Shown: positions 30,657 to 42,837 of the stretch, piece by piece
Position numbering within the stretch: position 1 is the stretch's first letter
How the letters are laid out: each line of letters opens with the position of its first letter
NCBI GenBank assembly: GCA_015680685.1
Contig: MNCI01002041.1
Span: 430,669-494,668, forward strand
Source of the DNA: Gnetum montanum
Lineage: Eukaryota > Streptophyta > Gnetopsida > Gnetales > Gnetaceae
Length of the DNA stretch: 64,000 nt
Direction: 5' to 3'
Program-made: the position numbers and the translations under genes
Notes under the pieces: model-generated
What the model was told of the DNA's origin: nothing
Seen by the model: the letters and a program-made list of their open reading frames with translations, nothing else
Database searches by the model: none

Positions 30657-31661
30657 CATCATACCCCCATGACTGAATAAAAACTCATCCTCAAGTTCCC
30701 TACAAAATATTGGGATGGTATGGGATTATTGACTCAAAATGGAACTAATGGGATGACATGTGAATGGATCATCATTGCAAGACAAGATAAAACTGGTGTT
30801 CATGACAACAAGAGTGGACACTTCATACATTTGACATCAGGACTTATTTGGCAGCTGAGAAAGAGAGAGAGAAAGAAGTTTTGGTACTGCCAACGCCAAG
30901 ATTGCACCTTTCATTGTCCATCCATAAGCACACCATTGATCTTTCTCCTTGCATAGCTACTTTAGCTCTGCTCCATTCCAAGTGTTTTCTCCAGATCTAA
31001 TCCATTGTTGCATGATTTCCATCTGCACACACAATAGTAACTTAATAAAATTAAGCCCAAATCTAGATTAAAACTAACCACATCCAGTGACCTTGCATCA
31101 ACACACTTCACCAACACATTCTCTTGAATTAATAAGAATGCTTTCACAGAATAATCACCATTCCAAAAAGAGANAATGGTGGAAAACCTATGAAAAACAT
31201 TCAAGTACCCAAGAGAATAGCCAGCACAAATGCATTGAATCCTCTTGAGGTCACACCCTTTTCAATCCATTTGAATCTTTCCTTGGTTTGAAGAATATCA
31301 AGCCACCAATTCATTAATAGGTTAGTTTAGAAAAAAGGATAGTAGAGTTTCAAAATCAAGGGAGACTATAGAGTTGAATGGGTGAATGGAAGAAGTGGAC
31401 TCATTGCCTATTTTATCAAAAGAAACCATATCTTAGCATCAACATTGAAAGTCAAAGGTGAAAACCAAACATTAACAAGCAACACTATTATAGTACAATC
31501 CACCGTCAGGAGCATTATTATGTGATGAGTGAGAATAATTCAAAAAAAAAGTAATAAAGAAAGAAATAGTAAAAATGTTAATGATGGTGTAAAACAAAAA
31601 CAAGTAAATATGAAAAGATGTGTAAAAATAAAAGATAAAAGAAACTAAGGGCTTAAAATAA
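30657..31661 (-). other. E3 second PPT and 3' untranslated region
   Basis: CATCA (an LTR remnant, 30657-30661) precedes the PPT motif at 30664-30677. Next come a short non-coding region, an ATGG with possible intron 31023-31091 and an AT-rich stretch up to the integrase stop. An N at 31174 marks an assembly join. No aORF body is present. Confidence 0.65.
31023..31091 (-). other. Predicted 69-nt intron, E3
   Basis: TGCAAG|GTCACTGG at the donor and TTGTGTGTGCAG|ATGG at the acceptor, on the minus strand. It is the least conserved of the five. Confidence 0.4.
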
Positions 31662-32840
31662 CTAGCATTTGTGGCCATCTCCCCCACAACTGAGTTGGAA
31701 GGAGGAGATCCAAAATAATGAGCAGGGTTGTCCATCAACAGAGGTAGTGCTAGTACTAGCCATTTTGGGCTCATGGAAAGGTTTAGTTTGCTGGATGTTG
31801 ACTAATAATTTCTTATCTGGGCTTCTAGGTTTATAGATCATCATGGCCCCTAAAGGAAAAGTTTCATGAATGATATAAGGTCCTTCCCATAGCATTTGAA
31901 AGTTAGTTTGTTGTGGCACATGTGTGGGATTCCAATAAAGAACCCTATCTCCTGGTTGATATTTGACTTTTCTAATTTTCAGGTTATGATGTTGTTTGTT
32001 GAAGGCCTTGTGCAGTTCATTAGATGACAAGGCGGCTAATTGATTTTCATCTAGCAAGTTAAGATTCATTAACCATTCTTTCTGTGCTAGATTAAGGTCA
32101 AGGTTAAGGTCACATGTTGTAGATAGTGTATAGAGCTCCGCTTGGATAAGAAGTGTTGGAAGTTTACCGTACACTAACTCATAGGGAGAGTAGCCTATAG
32201 GGAGTTTTCATGTAGAATGGTATGCCCAAAGAGCATCGTTTAGTTTGGTGCTCTAGTCTTGCCTATATTTGCTAATGGTTTGTGTCAAGATTTTTGTGAT
32301 TTCCCTATTGGTGACTTTGGCTTGACCATTCACTTGAGGATGATATAGTGTAGTTGGTTTATGCTCGACTCGTAAGCGTTCCATCAACTTCTGAAAAGTT
32401 GCACCTGTAAAATGTGTACCATTATCAGAAATAAGTGCACAAGGCATGCCAAACCTATTTATGATTTGTTGTTGAACAAATCGTGCAATGGTATATGATG
32501 TATAGTCGATAACAATAGTTGCTTCTGCCCAATTTGTAAAATAGTCAACAACAACAACAATGTATGCTTTTCCATTGGACATTGGTGTAATAGGCCTCAT
32601 AAAATAAATACCCCATATGTCGAAGGGTTCTAAGGGTTGAATCTATTGTTGTGGATCCTCCATTCTAGTAGTCATTCTCCCATTGCATTGGCAGCACTCA
32701 CAAGATTGGATAAAATGATGGGCGTCTCGAAATAATGTAGGCCAATAATATCCTACAACCAAAATTTTAATGGCTATTCGTCTCCTAGTGTAATGACCCC
32801 CACAAAGGCCCTCATGAGCATCTTGGAGAATCTGCAATTA
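31662..32840 (-). pseudogene. E3 integrase domain of pol
   Basis: Zinc finger HEGLCGGHYTRRR...CECC near 32700-32810, core KAYIVVVVDYFTNWAEA and LISDNGTHFTGATFQKL, and C-terminal WEGPYIIHETFPLG ending SCGGDGHKC. Two catalytic acids are changed: the first Asp reads Tyr (GIYFMRP) and the Glu reads Lys (GQAKVTNREI). The enzyme would be inactive even without its stops. Confidence 0.9.
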
Positions 32841-32849
32841 ATCTACATC

Positions 32850-33600
32850 GAGAACACACCATCGGACCAAGCCATCGAAACATACCTTGTAAAGGTGTCC
32901 GTTAATTTTCATGAAATGTTTAACTCGATGGAGAAACTATTGTTTCTTTTTAATGTCCAGCCCTTATGGTGTTTCTTATGTGAGAAGATAGGTAAGAATG
33001 ATTGTATACCAATTTGTATATGTGGGTAATTGATTATTTATTACACCTGCAAAGAGGAGTTCATCAGGGAAGTGATCATAAATTGGGTATTTATCCTCTT
33101 TGTTGTCCCATCGCAACCGAGATAAATGATCGACAACAACATTCTTTGGTACCTTTACAATCTATCATTGTAAGATCAAACTCTTACATGATCACAAGCC
33201 ATTGTATGATGCAAGGGCTCACCGTTGGTTTATTCATAAGGAACCGAATTGCACTATGATTCATGTGTACAAATATCTTATAGCCTAATACATAGTGCTT
33301 AAATTTTTCTAGTGCAAACACCACAATCATTAACTTTTTTTCTATTATGGTGTAGTTGAGTTGTGCACAAATAATACTTCAACTTGCACAATGAATGTAA
33401 TAGGGATGTTTTTGGTCATCTAACTGTGTAAGTATGGCTCCTAAAGTAAAAATGGATGCATCAATCATTATATGGAATGGTCTAGACTAGTCAGGAGCTT
33501 ATAGAATGGGTGTTTCTACTACCTTCTGCTTCATGGATTGGAAAGCTAGCTCACATTCCTTGGTCCATTCAAAGGGTATATTCTTTAATCATTAATTCTA
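32850..33600 (-). pseudogene. E3 RNase H domain of pol
   Basis: Homologous to E1 6900-7430 (FMNKPTVSP, HINHSAIRF, the conserved FALEKF region and SIFTLGAIL). It is heavily broken by stops and frameshifts. A single RNase H domain is present. Confidence 0.75.
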
Positions 33601-34330
33601 CCAACGGTTTTACGATCTTCGAAAAATTCTCAATGAAACGTCTATAATAGCCAGTATGTCCAAGGAATGATTAGATGTCTTTTATGGTTTTAGGTTGATG
33701 AGTGATTCCTTGGATGACTTTAATTTTTTCAGGATCTACCTCCATCCCTGTTTGTGAAATTTTATGTCCTAATACAATGCCCTCTTGGACCATTAAGTGG
33801 CTTTTTTGCCAATTGAGCCTTAGGTTGGTTTCAACACATCGTTTCAGTACTTACTCTAATCAATCAAATGCCTATTCAAAGTCTACTCCATAGGTGGAGA
33901 AATCATCCATAAAAACCTCCACACCATTCCCTATTTGTTGCTAAAATATACTAAGAACCAGACGTTGAAATTTTGCTAAAGCATTGCACAAGCCAAACAA
34001 CATCTGTCTATATGAAAATATCCCCCAAGGACTCATGAATGTAGTTTTGGCTTGGTCTTCTAGTGCTATTTGAATTTGATTGTACCCACTGTAACCATCC
34101 AGAAAACTATAATAACAATGCCCTGCAATGGTATCTAAAACTTGGTCAACGAATTGCAATGGAAAATGGTCTTTAAATGTTGCCATGTTTAATAGCCTAA
34201 AGTCTATACACACCCTCCATTTACCACCTTTTTTAGGCACAATGACTAATGGACTAACCCATTCACTGTCAGAAATGAGGTAGATGAACCCAGCCTTCAT
34301 AAGTTGTTCAATTTCTTCTTTAAGTACTTA
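33601..34330 (-). pseudogene. E3 reverse transcriptase domain of pol
   Basis: 33941-34300 reads through WVSPLVIVPKKGGKWRVCID, FLDGYSGYNQI and FGLCNALAKFQRL. The catalytic box VEVFMDDFSTYG lies near 33900. It is the best preserved RT in the window and closest to E1. Confidence 0.92.
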
Positions 34331-35262
34331 CTTAAGCTTTGGGTTCAGTCATCTTTGTGGTTGTCATTGAGACTTCATAGAGGGGTCAGTGGAGATTCTA
34401 TGTTGGCATATTCTAGGATCTATTCTAGTTAATTTGGGATATGACCAAGCAAAGGCTTTTGACCATTTTTTACCATCTTTAGCAGTCTTTCCTTTTTTTG
34501 AGAAGTGAGCTTAGCATTAATGATTACTGGTTTTTCATTCTTGAGAAATGTATACTCCATACTAGTGGGCAATGATTTTAATTTAAGAGGCTCTTGCTTA
34601 AACTCATTAAGGAATTTCAACTTTCCTCAGTTGATATTTTTGGTGTCAGTACTTGGAAGTTGGTGATGGACTTGCTCCAATGCATCTATGCTATCAATAT
34701 AGGCATAAGTCAAGCTCTTAGTTGATTCCATGCATATAGTTGAATTGCTCTCTTGGTCAACTATCAGAGATTGGGTGCCTTCATGTCTTGTGGCTGTTGC
34801 ATACATGCATCTTTGTATGTCAGTCACTTGTGCACACTAGTTGCATGCAGGTAATGTTAAGTGTTGTACAAACCAGGACTTCTGCATGTAGTTGCACCTT
34901 GTGTCACTGTATGCGATGAATGGAACTTTCTTCTTCTTGATCTTTCCAAACATATTTTCTTTTGATATATTTAGGGAAAGATCATGTATTCCTAGGCATG
35001 CATCAATCGTACTTAGCCATGCTCTTTCCATTATGATTGGGAAGTCCCCCTCACAGTTGTTGACTTGGATCACTAGGAAATTGGTTGGTTACGAACACCC
35101 ACAAACAGTGGTGACAATGTCCTCCACTAGTCCCAATGGGATAGTGATGGATTGGTCAGCCAACTCTAAACAAATGTTACTCTTTTTTAGCAGAGGCAGG
35201 TTCTAGGCTTTGTACATTTCTTGAGAGATTAAGTTAACACCAGAACTTGAATCCAAAAGAGC
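34331..35262 (-). pseudogene. E3 protease and protease-RT linker
   Basis: The protease is at 34990-35262. The catalytic triplet reads DSS (LLDSSSGVNLIS) instead of DSG. It continues LADQSITIPLGLVEDIVT and FPIIMERAWLSTIDA. The linker follows with SLPTSMEYTFLKNEKP and a long acidic spacer. Order and content match E1 8230-9062. Confidence 0.85.
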
Positions 35263-37904
35263 TTTGCAAGGCTCATTTCCAATGATTTGCAAATATAAGA
35301 GGACTTCTAGGATTAGAGAATTTCCTAGGAAGATGGCCAGTTTTAATCCAATTAGTGATGGTGTGGGTTAGCATAATAGTGTGCATTAAGTGCAGGTTTT
35401 GGTTTGAAGGAAGCTCCAAAGATTCAAATGATGGTGAGGCATGTGGACAACTAGCCACTTGTGGTTGTAAGGACTTGGTTGGATTGTTGGTTCTAAAGAA
35501 AGGTCTTTTCTTTGATCGGTTATCCAAACCAATAGTAGGTTGAGGATTAACAGACCTTGGTGCGTTACGTTGTTATGGCTGGGCAGGAAGCTTGCCTTGC
35601 ATAATTGGAGTAGGTGGTAGTGAAGCTGAGGGTGGAAGAGATGCGGACAAATGAAAGGGATAGTACGTATGTGAAACATCACCTTGAGGAGAAGAAGTTC
35701 TATAGTACTCATGGGCCTAGTAATGAGGTTGAAGAGTAACATGACTAGTAGAGTCATGTGGAGAGATCAGCTGCTGAACGTAGTACCCGTATGGATCAAG
35801 TTGATGGTATGTATACTGTTGACGTGGTGGTGGCATTTCCCATGATTGTGGGTGTTGCCACCATTGATACTATTCATTCGATTATGGTAGAGCTCCACTC
35901 AAATAATATGTCAAGGGTTGGTAGAACTACCTTGGGTTACCTTGAGGATAAGGTAACCACCTGGGTGTTTGCTATCTGTTTAATCATGGGTTTAGTGCAT
36001 ACACCCTAGACTCTTGTAGATGTGACACCACTAGGCAACATCCCTTAGGATGGTCATATTGTCAAATCTCACATCTATCATCATTATTCGTGTTTGAATC
36101 CATAACCTCTTCAATGACGGTAACCTTGCCCTTACCTTTGTTACGTGTATACTAAGCTCCTTTCTTTTTCCTTCTCTCTCGGTCACTACTTGGTTCTCTA
36201 GACTCTACTATTTTTAGGACAATTTGAAATTTTTCTTCTAGGGAGTTTCACATTTGATCTACCTTTACCAATACTTCTAATGGAAATTTTTGAATGGGAA
36301 AAGTCTTTCTATTCACCATCTCTTCAAGTGGTAACTCTTCCTCATCTTCGTAAAATATAATTTCCTTCTTTCGGAGGGGAGGATCTCTATTATACTCTTC
36401 TACACTTTCTCTTTTCCTCAACTCACCTTCCTCCTTGGCAACTTGCTCCAATAATCTTTGTATTTGATGTGCTCTCAGCTCGAATAGCCTTCCTTGGCCA
36501 TAAGTCCCAAGGGTTCTTTGTGTTTAGTACCTAAGCCCATCTACAAGATGATGTAGTTATTCCTTCTGTGAGTAACCATGGCTAGGAAAATGATGTAACA
36601 ATGAATAATACTGGCCCATGGTAGCATCTAAGGATTTGTGTCCTCCTTGTTTCCATCCTTGGATTTGATTACATAGGTTGGACACCTGGGAAATCGTTTG
36701 ATACTTATCATTAAATAGTTCTAACATGGTACTCTATTGAAAAATGGATTCTGATTCTAAGGACCAATACCAACTTTTCGCTTCCTTGATTAGTGTCTGT
36801 GGAAACAACTTTAGCTTTTGCCACTTATTTTCTATATTTTGCAAGGCACATGTGTTGTGGAATGCTTGTAGATGGTTTTGAGGATCAACATTGTATCCCC
36901 CTTCAAATCGTGGGATGTTATTCATGTCTAGTCTTTTGATCCTATTGTCCTTCTAATGCCTTGTTGGGATCCTAATGACCTCTGTTATATCTAACATACT
37001 TCACATGACAAGTAGGGGTTCATCGTGATCATGCGATTTATGGCGTCTATGATGCCTATGCTATTCCCTAATCTCCCTTCTTTTGTGATGTTTCTTTGGA
37101 TTGCCCTTGCCCCCTTTCTCAACTATCTTGTCGATGATCTCTACCTCACCTACCTTTATCCTCATGGTCTCATCCTTTGTGATTGTGTTTAGATCCTAAA
37201 GAAGAGGGGGAAGGAGATGATGAAGGTGAAGAGGAAGGAGGACTGGCACCATGACGATGCCTATCACCTTCTCTTTGGTGGTCGTGGCCTTGGTTGTGGT
37301 TACTATCAAAATGTCCATCATTGTCATGCATTCATGTTTTTTTTTCGAACCCTTTGTATCCATTGGTACTAGAACATGGGTTATGAATAGTTGAATGAAG
37401 ATTTCGATACCTAACTCCTTGACCGAAGTCAATGAGAGGAACATTGTTTTATGGAAAACCTCCCGAGGCAGGTTCACCACCCTTGTTTTTACTTAGGACA
37501 TACGAGACATCCTGAGACCACTTCCCCTTCACGGATTTGTAATGTCTCTCATGTTGCAAATCCCTCTGGTGTTGTGCCTCTGTGGGTCGATAATCTCTCA
37601 AATCTTGTTCATGCACAACATACTCTGATTGTAAGTGCTACATACCAATTCGTGTGATAGCATGAAGAAGCATGCTTGGGATTGAGCGATTGGGAGGTAA
37701 CACTATGTTACGTTCTAAATCACACCATCGAAGTTGTTCATCCTGGTGAAGGATACAAGTAAAGTTTGGTATATACTCATCAGGATGAGCATGTACCATG
37801 CAAAATTGTTGGGGCATTCGTGGATCATCATGTGCACCCCACCTCTAATTGTTCATGGTGTCAGACCTAGTTAGTGAAGCACTCTCATAAGAAGAAGGAG
37901 ACAT
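35263..37904 (-). pseudogene. E3 gag
   Basis: Starts MSPSSYESASLTRSDTM after the PBS. The N-terminus has PQQFCMVHAHPDEYIPNFT and LHQDEQLRW, as in E1 and E4. The capsid part (36734-36925) has DMNNIPRFEGGYNVDPQNHL, FHNTCALQNIENKWQKLKLF and SWYWSLE. A linker region has EEYNRDPPLRKKE. Past it lies a decayed C-x2-C-x3-H zinc-knuckle region near 36040-36060, then a Pro/Gln/Tyr-rich tail. Stops are frequent. This gag lacks the MSLSQ N-terminus and C-terminal extension of E2, E6 and E7. Confidence 0.82.
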
Positions 37905-38020
37905 GATTGATTATTTAGTGTGTGACACCCTTTTTCAGTGATTGTAGGATAGTCACTCTAAGGGTTCGTTCCAACAATGGAAGGATTTCCTAAGTTCTAA
38001 TCAACGCACAAACAACAAAA

Positions 38021-38038
38021 TCCTTGGAAACGGTACCA
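38021..38038 (-). other. E3 primer-binding site
   Basis: Minus strand TGGTACCGTTTCCAAGGA, a decayed tRNA-Asp-type site one base from the LTR. Confidence 0.8.
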
Positions 38039-38039
38039 A

Positions 38040-38888
38040 TGATTAGTGGTGAGATACCCCTACGCCCAACCATACGAATAGGAGCGTTCACACGCGATTC
38101 GGTCAAACTCCGAGGATTAAGTGCTTATGCGCCTACATAGAATAAGGATGAGTTGTGCAATCATTGTTTTCCCAAGCTTACTTGTAAGGCTCAATTGTAT
38201 GGTTAAGTAAACTCGAGGTATGTGATTTTTATTATTTTATGTTTTATTTTCTTAATGCTTAAAAGAGAGAAATGAGGTAATTTAATAACTAATTTGATTT
38301 AACTAGTTAACTATTCTCTAACTACTCATAACACTAGCATCTATTCCCACTCTCTGGACACATCCTGAACTAGTGTAACACTACTGGGATTACCAAACGC
38401 TAGTTGTTATTGGGTTAGCAAGTGTTTCCACGTATGCTCAGAGTGGTCGTGCTGAGTGTGCTAATTTGTTGATAATTAATAGTTCAATAGAAATAACATT
38501 CATTAACTAATGAGAGCCTCAAATGACAGTAAATAACATTAAATGAAATAATTAAGCTATTCTAAATGTTGCAAGGTTTATCATAAAGTTCGTCTTTATT
38601 TCTGGACACAAGGTGTGCTCAGGTACACAATACTCAAATAAAGATTTGTTCACTTTATGACTCCTACTGCTGGCACTTAGAAATAATTCTAACTCTAAAA
38701 GGGAAAAACTGTAAGAGTGTGGCTAAGGGACTGAAAAAAACTAATTCCAAACCAAATGCCCCTACCTTTTATTTATAGCCAACGAAATAGGTTCCGAAAT
38801 CACATGTTCGATATTGCTTCAACATCTTTGATATTGTGTATCCGATATCGAGGGTCCAATATTGAGGGTTCAATATCAAGACTCATCA
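38040..38888 (-). repeat. E3 5' LTR
   Basis: 849 bp, TGATTAG...GACTCATCA. It pairs with 27434-28267. The minus-strand TATA box is at 38768-38777. U3 has GATATC/AATATT palindromes. It is flanked by TSD GTAAT. Confidence 0.92.
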
Positions 38889-38893
38889 GTAAT

Positions 38894-39250
38894 AATAAAT
38901 CTAAGTGAATGTGGTAATGATGGAAGTAATCTCAATCTTTATTTCTAGTCATGTAATGTTTCCAAGTACATAAGACTCGAACAAAGGTGTCATATGATTA
39001 CAAACATCACACTATGGGTATGCACTGGGAATAACAAAACTTGAATTCAGAAATCTAAGAAAGACTGTCAAAAATTGAGAACTAATACTATATCCCAATT
39101 GTGCATCTAAGTGTTGTATTTATAGGCTAGCACGAGAGATATGATATCACATATCTAACATCATTTCTTGGGACCTGATATTGCATATCTGATATCAGAG
39201 CCTCGATATTGGGTATCCAATATTGGGGCTGACACAATGATGACTCATCA
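38894..39250 (-). repeat. E2 5' LTR, second piece (U3 and R)
   Basis: Continues the E2 LTR after the E3 TSD. The minus-strand TATA box is at 39117-39124. Palindromic GATATC motifs lie at 39140-39230, and it ends GACTCATCA. The right TSD ATAAA follows. Confidence 0.9.
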
Positions 39251-40690
39251 ATAAAGAATGTATGACAATTAGAATTGGTTTGAAGTCTTAGAAATTTGCA
39301 GAAATAATTAAGTTCCACAAAAATTTGATTCATACTAAGAAGATACATTTTTTTAAAAAAGACAAGTTGTTTTCCTTCATATGACCAAGAAACAACCCAA
39401 AAGTTTTCTTAAATTGCTTCATAAATGGGAAAGGAAAAAATAAAAGTATTCCTTTAAGGATAGGCAACATTTTTTTCAAAAGTTGTTTAATGAAATTATA
39501 TAAAGTTCTAATTAGACTATATATCTTAGGGTGTAACCTATGTTTTACTTATTTCGGGTTCCAACACCTTCCAAAAGTTATTCAATGATAAAGAACTGAT
39601 AAAAACCATTTGCATTAAGAATAGTTTATATATTTCTTTTGAAAAAGCAATGTAAGGCATTAAAAAACATGCTTCTCATAAAGTTATAGATGTAGCAAGT
39701 TTATATAGAAAATTGCTTAATTGGGGGATCACTAGTTTGGAAAGATTTAAATCATGCTTTCTAATTTGAATTGAATAAATATTGGTACATCAATGAAGTT
39801 ACTTTTCTCTTCAAGTAAGGAGATAGATTTGACTTAAACAACTAGAGACTAATCATCATTGATGATATATTTACTAATGTTTTGGCAAATATTCTGAGAT
39901 GAAGATTGGCGAATATGTCAAATAAAACAATTTAAAAGGAATCTCATAGGCAAGATTCAAATAATGCCATATTACTATTGATTATCTTATCATATCGAAA
40001 TATTTGATTGATAATGAAAAATGGAACAACAATTAGAATTTTGTCTATTTTATGGATTTTTATAAGGCCTATAACTTAATTATTCCATTATTTGTTACAA
40101 GGTTTTGAATCATTTGCAATATATATGTACTCCACCAACATTACTCACTCCTATTTAAATCTCTACAATGAGATATGCATCTAAATAACAAATAATGACT
40201 TCCAAGTTTGCAAAACATAGGTACACTATCAGCACTACTCATTGCTATTTAAAATATTTACAAGGAGATATGCATCTTAGTAATAAATAATGATTGCCAA
40301 GATTGTGTGTTGCTACATAGTAGTGTTTATGTAAAGATGGATATCCTTTTTTCCTTTCATTTTTCTTTATTTTTATTGATAAGCTAGTTGAGATGCTCTG
40401 GATCTATCGAGCAAACTAGTTTCAAAATTCTTGTTATTAATTTTTTTAATTCACAAATTAGCATTTTATGATACATCAATAACGTTGTTCTCATTTAAAT
40501 TTTGAAGGATGATCTATAATAAATGCTTACTATTCTAAATGATATTTTTTGACATTTTAAAATGAAATTAATGTGCAAAAAACTAAAATTATAATATGTT
40601 GTATATGGAATATTGAATATGTTTTTACTATTGAAACTAAGGCAAGGGTTAGTTGTTGTTAAGGTGAACTAAAACCATAAAAAAGAAAAT
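39251..40690. other. Flanking DNA with SINE piece and possible LINE remnant
   Basis: AT-rich and mostly featureless. 39497-39573 matches the 3' half of the SINE family and ends GGTTCCAACACC. The possible LINE reverse transcriptase remnant is listed separately. Confidence 0.55.
39860..40120 (+). pseudogene. Possible LINE reverse transcriptase remnant
   Basis: The plus strand encodes IFTNVLANILR near 39865 and VYFMDFYKAYNLI at 40043-40081. These resemble the plant L1-type RT segments around 'KILAKVLANRLR' and 'DFxKAYD'. Several stops and frameshifts separate them. No endonuclease domain or poly-A tail is recognised, so the call is tentative. Confidence 0.35.
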
Positions 40691-41526
40691 TGATGAGTTG
40701 CAGTTGGCTACATTGACAAGGCCTCGCCAACTAGGCCCTGTCAACACATCATTTCATGCATTGACACAGCACCGTCGATGTAGAGTCTATTTTTGCTTAC
40801 AAATACGTGCTCACTAGCCACATTTATGGCATTAGCTAGTCATAGTGTAGCAAAGCTCTTGCAGTTTTTCCATTTGAAAGTTAGAATATTTTTCCAAGTG
40901 CCTACAACAGGAGTCATTGAGTGTATAGATCTTTATTCGAGCATTGTTGTGCCTGAGCATGGCATTATGTATGATAATAAAGATGAGCTTCTTGATAAAC
41001 CTTGTAGCATTTTAGATAGTTTAGATATTTATGCATGCATTGAATACTTTTAGTTATTTATTTAATGTTTTCTAGTAATTGAGCTAATTAAGCAAGATAA
41101 ACTAGATAGATTAAATACATAAGTACAACCTCTTTGAGTGTAACACATATTCGCTTAGTAATGCTAGTAGTGTTATTGCATGGTGCACCTAGTAGCGTAG
41201 CGCTTGGTAACCCAGTAGTGGATATGTGGGTTTAAGACTTGTATGGAAAGTGGGAATTGATGCTTATGTTAGGATGAGTTAGAGATCAATTAGTTAGTTA
41301 AATCAAATTAGTCATTAAACTACTTTATCTCTCTCTTCAAGCACCAAAGAACCTAAAACATAAAATGATAAAATCCATATGTCTTAATTACACTTAACCA
41401 TACCTTTGAGCTTCACAAGTGTAATTGGAAAGACAATGAATGACCTTAGGGCAAGGTTCACTACCTAGAAAACTAGTGCACTAGAAACTATAGAGTCCAT
41501 AGAATTCAATTGGATTGCATTGAAGA
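40691..41526 (+). repeat. Old LTR fragment of the same superfamily, plus orientation
   Basis: Starts TGATGAGTTGC and has decayed GTCGATG-type U3 motifs near 40770. The degraded TATA box reads TTACAAATA at about 40797-40805, and AATAAAGATGAGC is near 40978. The LTR body aligns with E1 in reverse and fades near 41526 before the usual terminal CTCATCA. No PBS or coding sequence follows. It is a solo or truncated LTR. Confidence 0.7.
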
Positions 41527-42837
41527 TATCATTGGAAAAAATTAGGAAAAAACAATAAACTAGTCACAAGTTTGAAGCTTGATCATGTGGTGTTGAAAGT
41601 TAAATATATCAACTTGGTGTTAAGTATTGAATGTTTAAATTGTGAACTTAATAAAAAGCTAGTAGTCATAAAAGAGGGCAAGCACATGCATTATTTTTTC
41701 CATTAAGGACCTATCAAAATGGGTGTGGGGTTGTTACAAATTAAATGAATGAAGTATACTCAAAAATATAGAACTAGCATAATACTTTCAAACGAATTAT
41801 ACAATAATATAAAGATGCTTCGAGTGTAAGGTGGTGGTGCTTAAAAGAATAGAACTAGCATAACACTTTCAAAAAATTTATAGAATAATATAAAGATGCT
41901 TCGAGTGTGAGGTGGTAGAACTTAGACTGTGAGGTAGATTGGTAACCTTTTGCATAACAAGATAATGATCTAACCACTTGAGCCACCTATTCAATGGAAT
42001 TGAGATATTTTTTAAAATCAAACTCTTAATATAATATTACTAACTATATTCTTAATGTGATGTATAATTTGTACCTTAACATTCCATTTCTCCTATTTTG
42101 AAAAAATGCTAATTACAAAAGTCTTGAACCTAAAATTTTTTATTTGAGATTAGAATCAAGTTTGCAATTACAAAATGACTTGAAAGTCCAATGTTCATCT
42201 TGTACAGTGATGTTTGGGATAAAATGCCTTGAAAGTTTAATGTTTTGTTTGTAAAGTGATGTTTGGTAAGGTTGGTAGATAAATGAAAGCCTAAAATTTG
42301 TTTGAGTAATGGTGCCTAGACTTGAATCCAAGTCTTACAACTTGAGAGATAATTAGTAGTCAGTATACGAGTGAAAGCCTAACCTTTGTTTAAGTAATTG
42401 TGCCTAGACTTGAACCCAAGTCTTATAACTTGAGAAATAAACATTTTACAGTTACTTGAAATGATAGAACCTAATAAAATTTTCAATCATAATCTAATTA
42501 AATTTGAATAAGCTCCAAGTCAAGGGTTTGATTATGATGGACAATGCTAAGCTATAAAATTCTAATTGAACTATATTATAATTCATTCAAGGTTCTGACA
42601 CCCCCCCAAATTAAACTTGAATAAGTGATACCTTGTTGGGTGTTGTAACTTGAAATAATTAGACAATAAGTACCTCAAGTTATATAGCCAATAGGATACA
42701 TTAAAAAAATTAGAAAGGAATAGAATGGTACCTCAAGCATGAATCAATTTGGCAACCTCTTTTCTAACAAGAATTACTTGAGTCAACTATAATTGGCTAA
42801 AGGTTACTTTTAGCTAATGATATAAGGTATACCTTAT
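41527..42837. other. Flanking DNA with local tandem duplications
   Basis: About 70 bases at 41770-41840 recur at 41851-41920 (period 81). About 66 bases at 42284-42349 recur at 42372-42437 (period 88, containing CCTAGACTTGAA). 42510-42607 is a SINE fragment ending GGTTCTGACACCCC. No gene is seen. Confidence 0.6.

Larger units (their letters stand above)
29325..30657 (+). mobile_element. E4: inverted 5' LTR-PBS-gag fragment inside E3
   Basis: A plus-strand element truncated after the first part of gag. Its LTR (29325-30143) is the reverse complement type of the solo LTR at 18060. The left boundary is exactly at the LTR start (TAATGGG for TGATGGG) next to GTAAC. The right boundary abuts E3-type LTR end and PPT sequence (CATCATACCCCC). 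The rest of the element and its other TSD are lost. Confidence 0.8.
27434..38888 (-). mobile_element. E3: Athila-like element with gag-pol, no aORF, internally rearranged
   Basis: 11,455 bp bounded by perfect TSDs GTAAT (27429-27433 and 38889-38893), inserted in the E2 5' LTR. LTRs are 27434-28267 and 38040-38888. It codes for gag, PR, RT, RNase H and IN in order. The 3' part is unusual: a PPT plus 3' region occurs twice (28268-29324 and 30657-31661), separated by an inverted LTR-PBS-gag fragment (E4). The copy is dead. Confidence 0.9.
17704..39250 (-). mobile_element. E2: pol-less LTR element (gag + aORF), carrying nested insertions
   Basis: Flanked by perfect 5-bp TSDs ATAAA (17699-17703 and 39251-39255). 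Without its insertions E2 is about 9.3 kb: 5' LTR, PBS, gag, UTR with an internal promoter, aORF, PPT and 3' LTR. There is no protease, RT, RNase H or integrase. E6 and E7 have the same gag-only layout, so the loss of pol is a family trait and not private damage. A solo LTR sits in the 3' LTR, and E3 sits in the 5' LTR. Confidence 0.9.

Noticed and set aside
41770-41920. Duplication as a new mobile element
   Set aside because: Only two copies of about 70 bases with an 81-base period and no terminal features. A local tandem duplication is sufficient.
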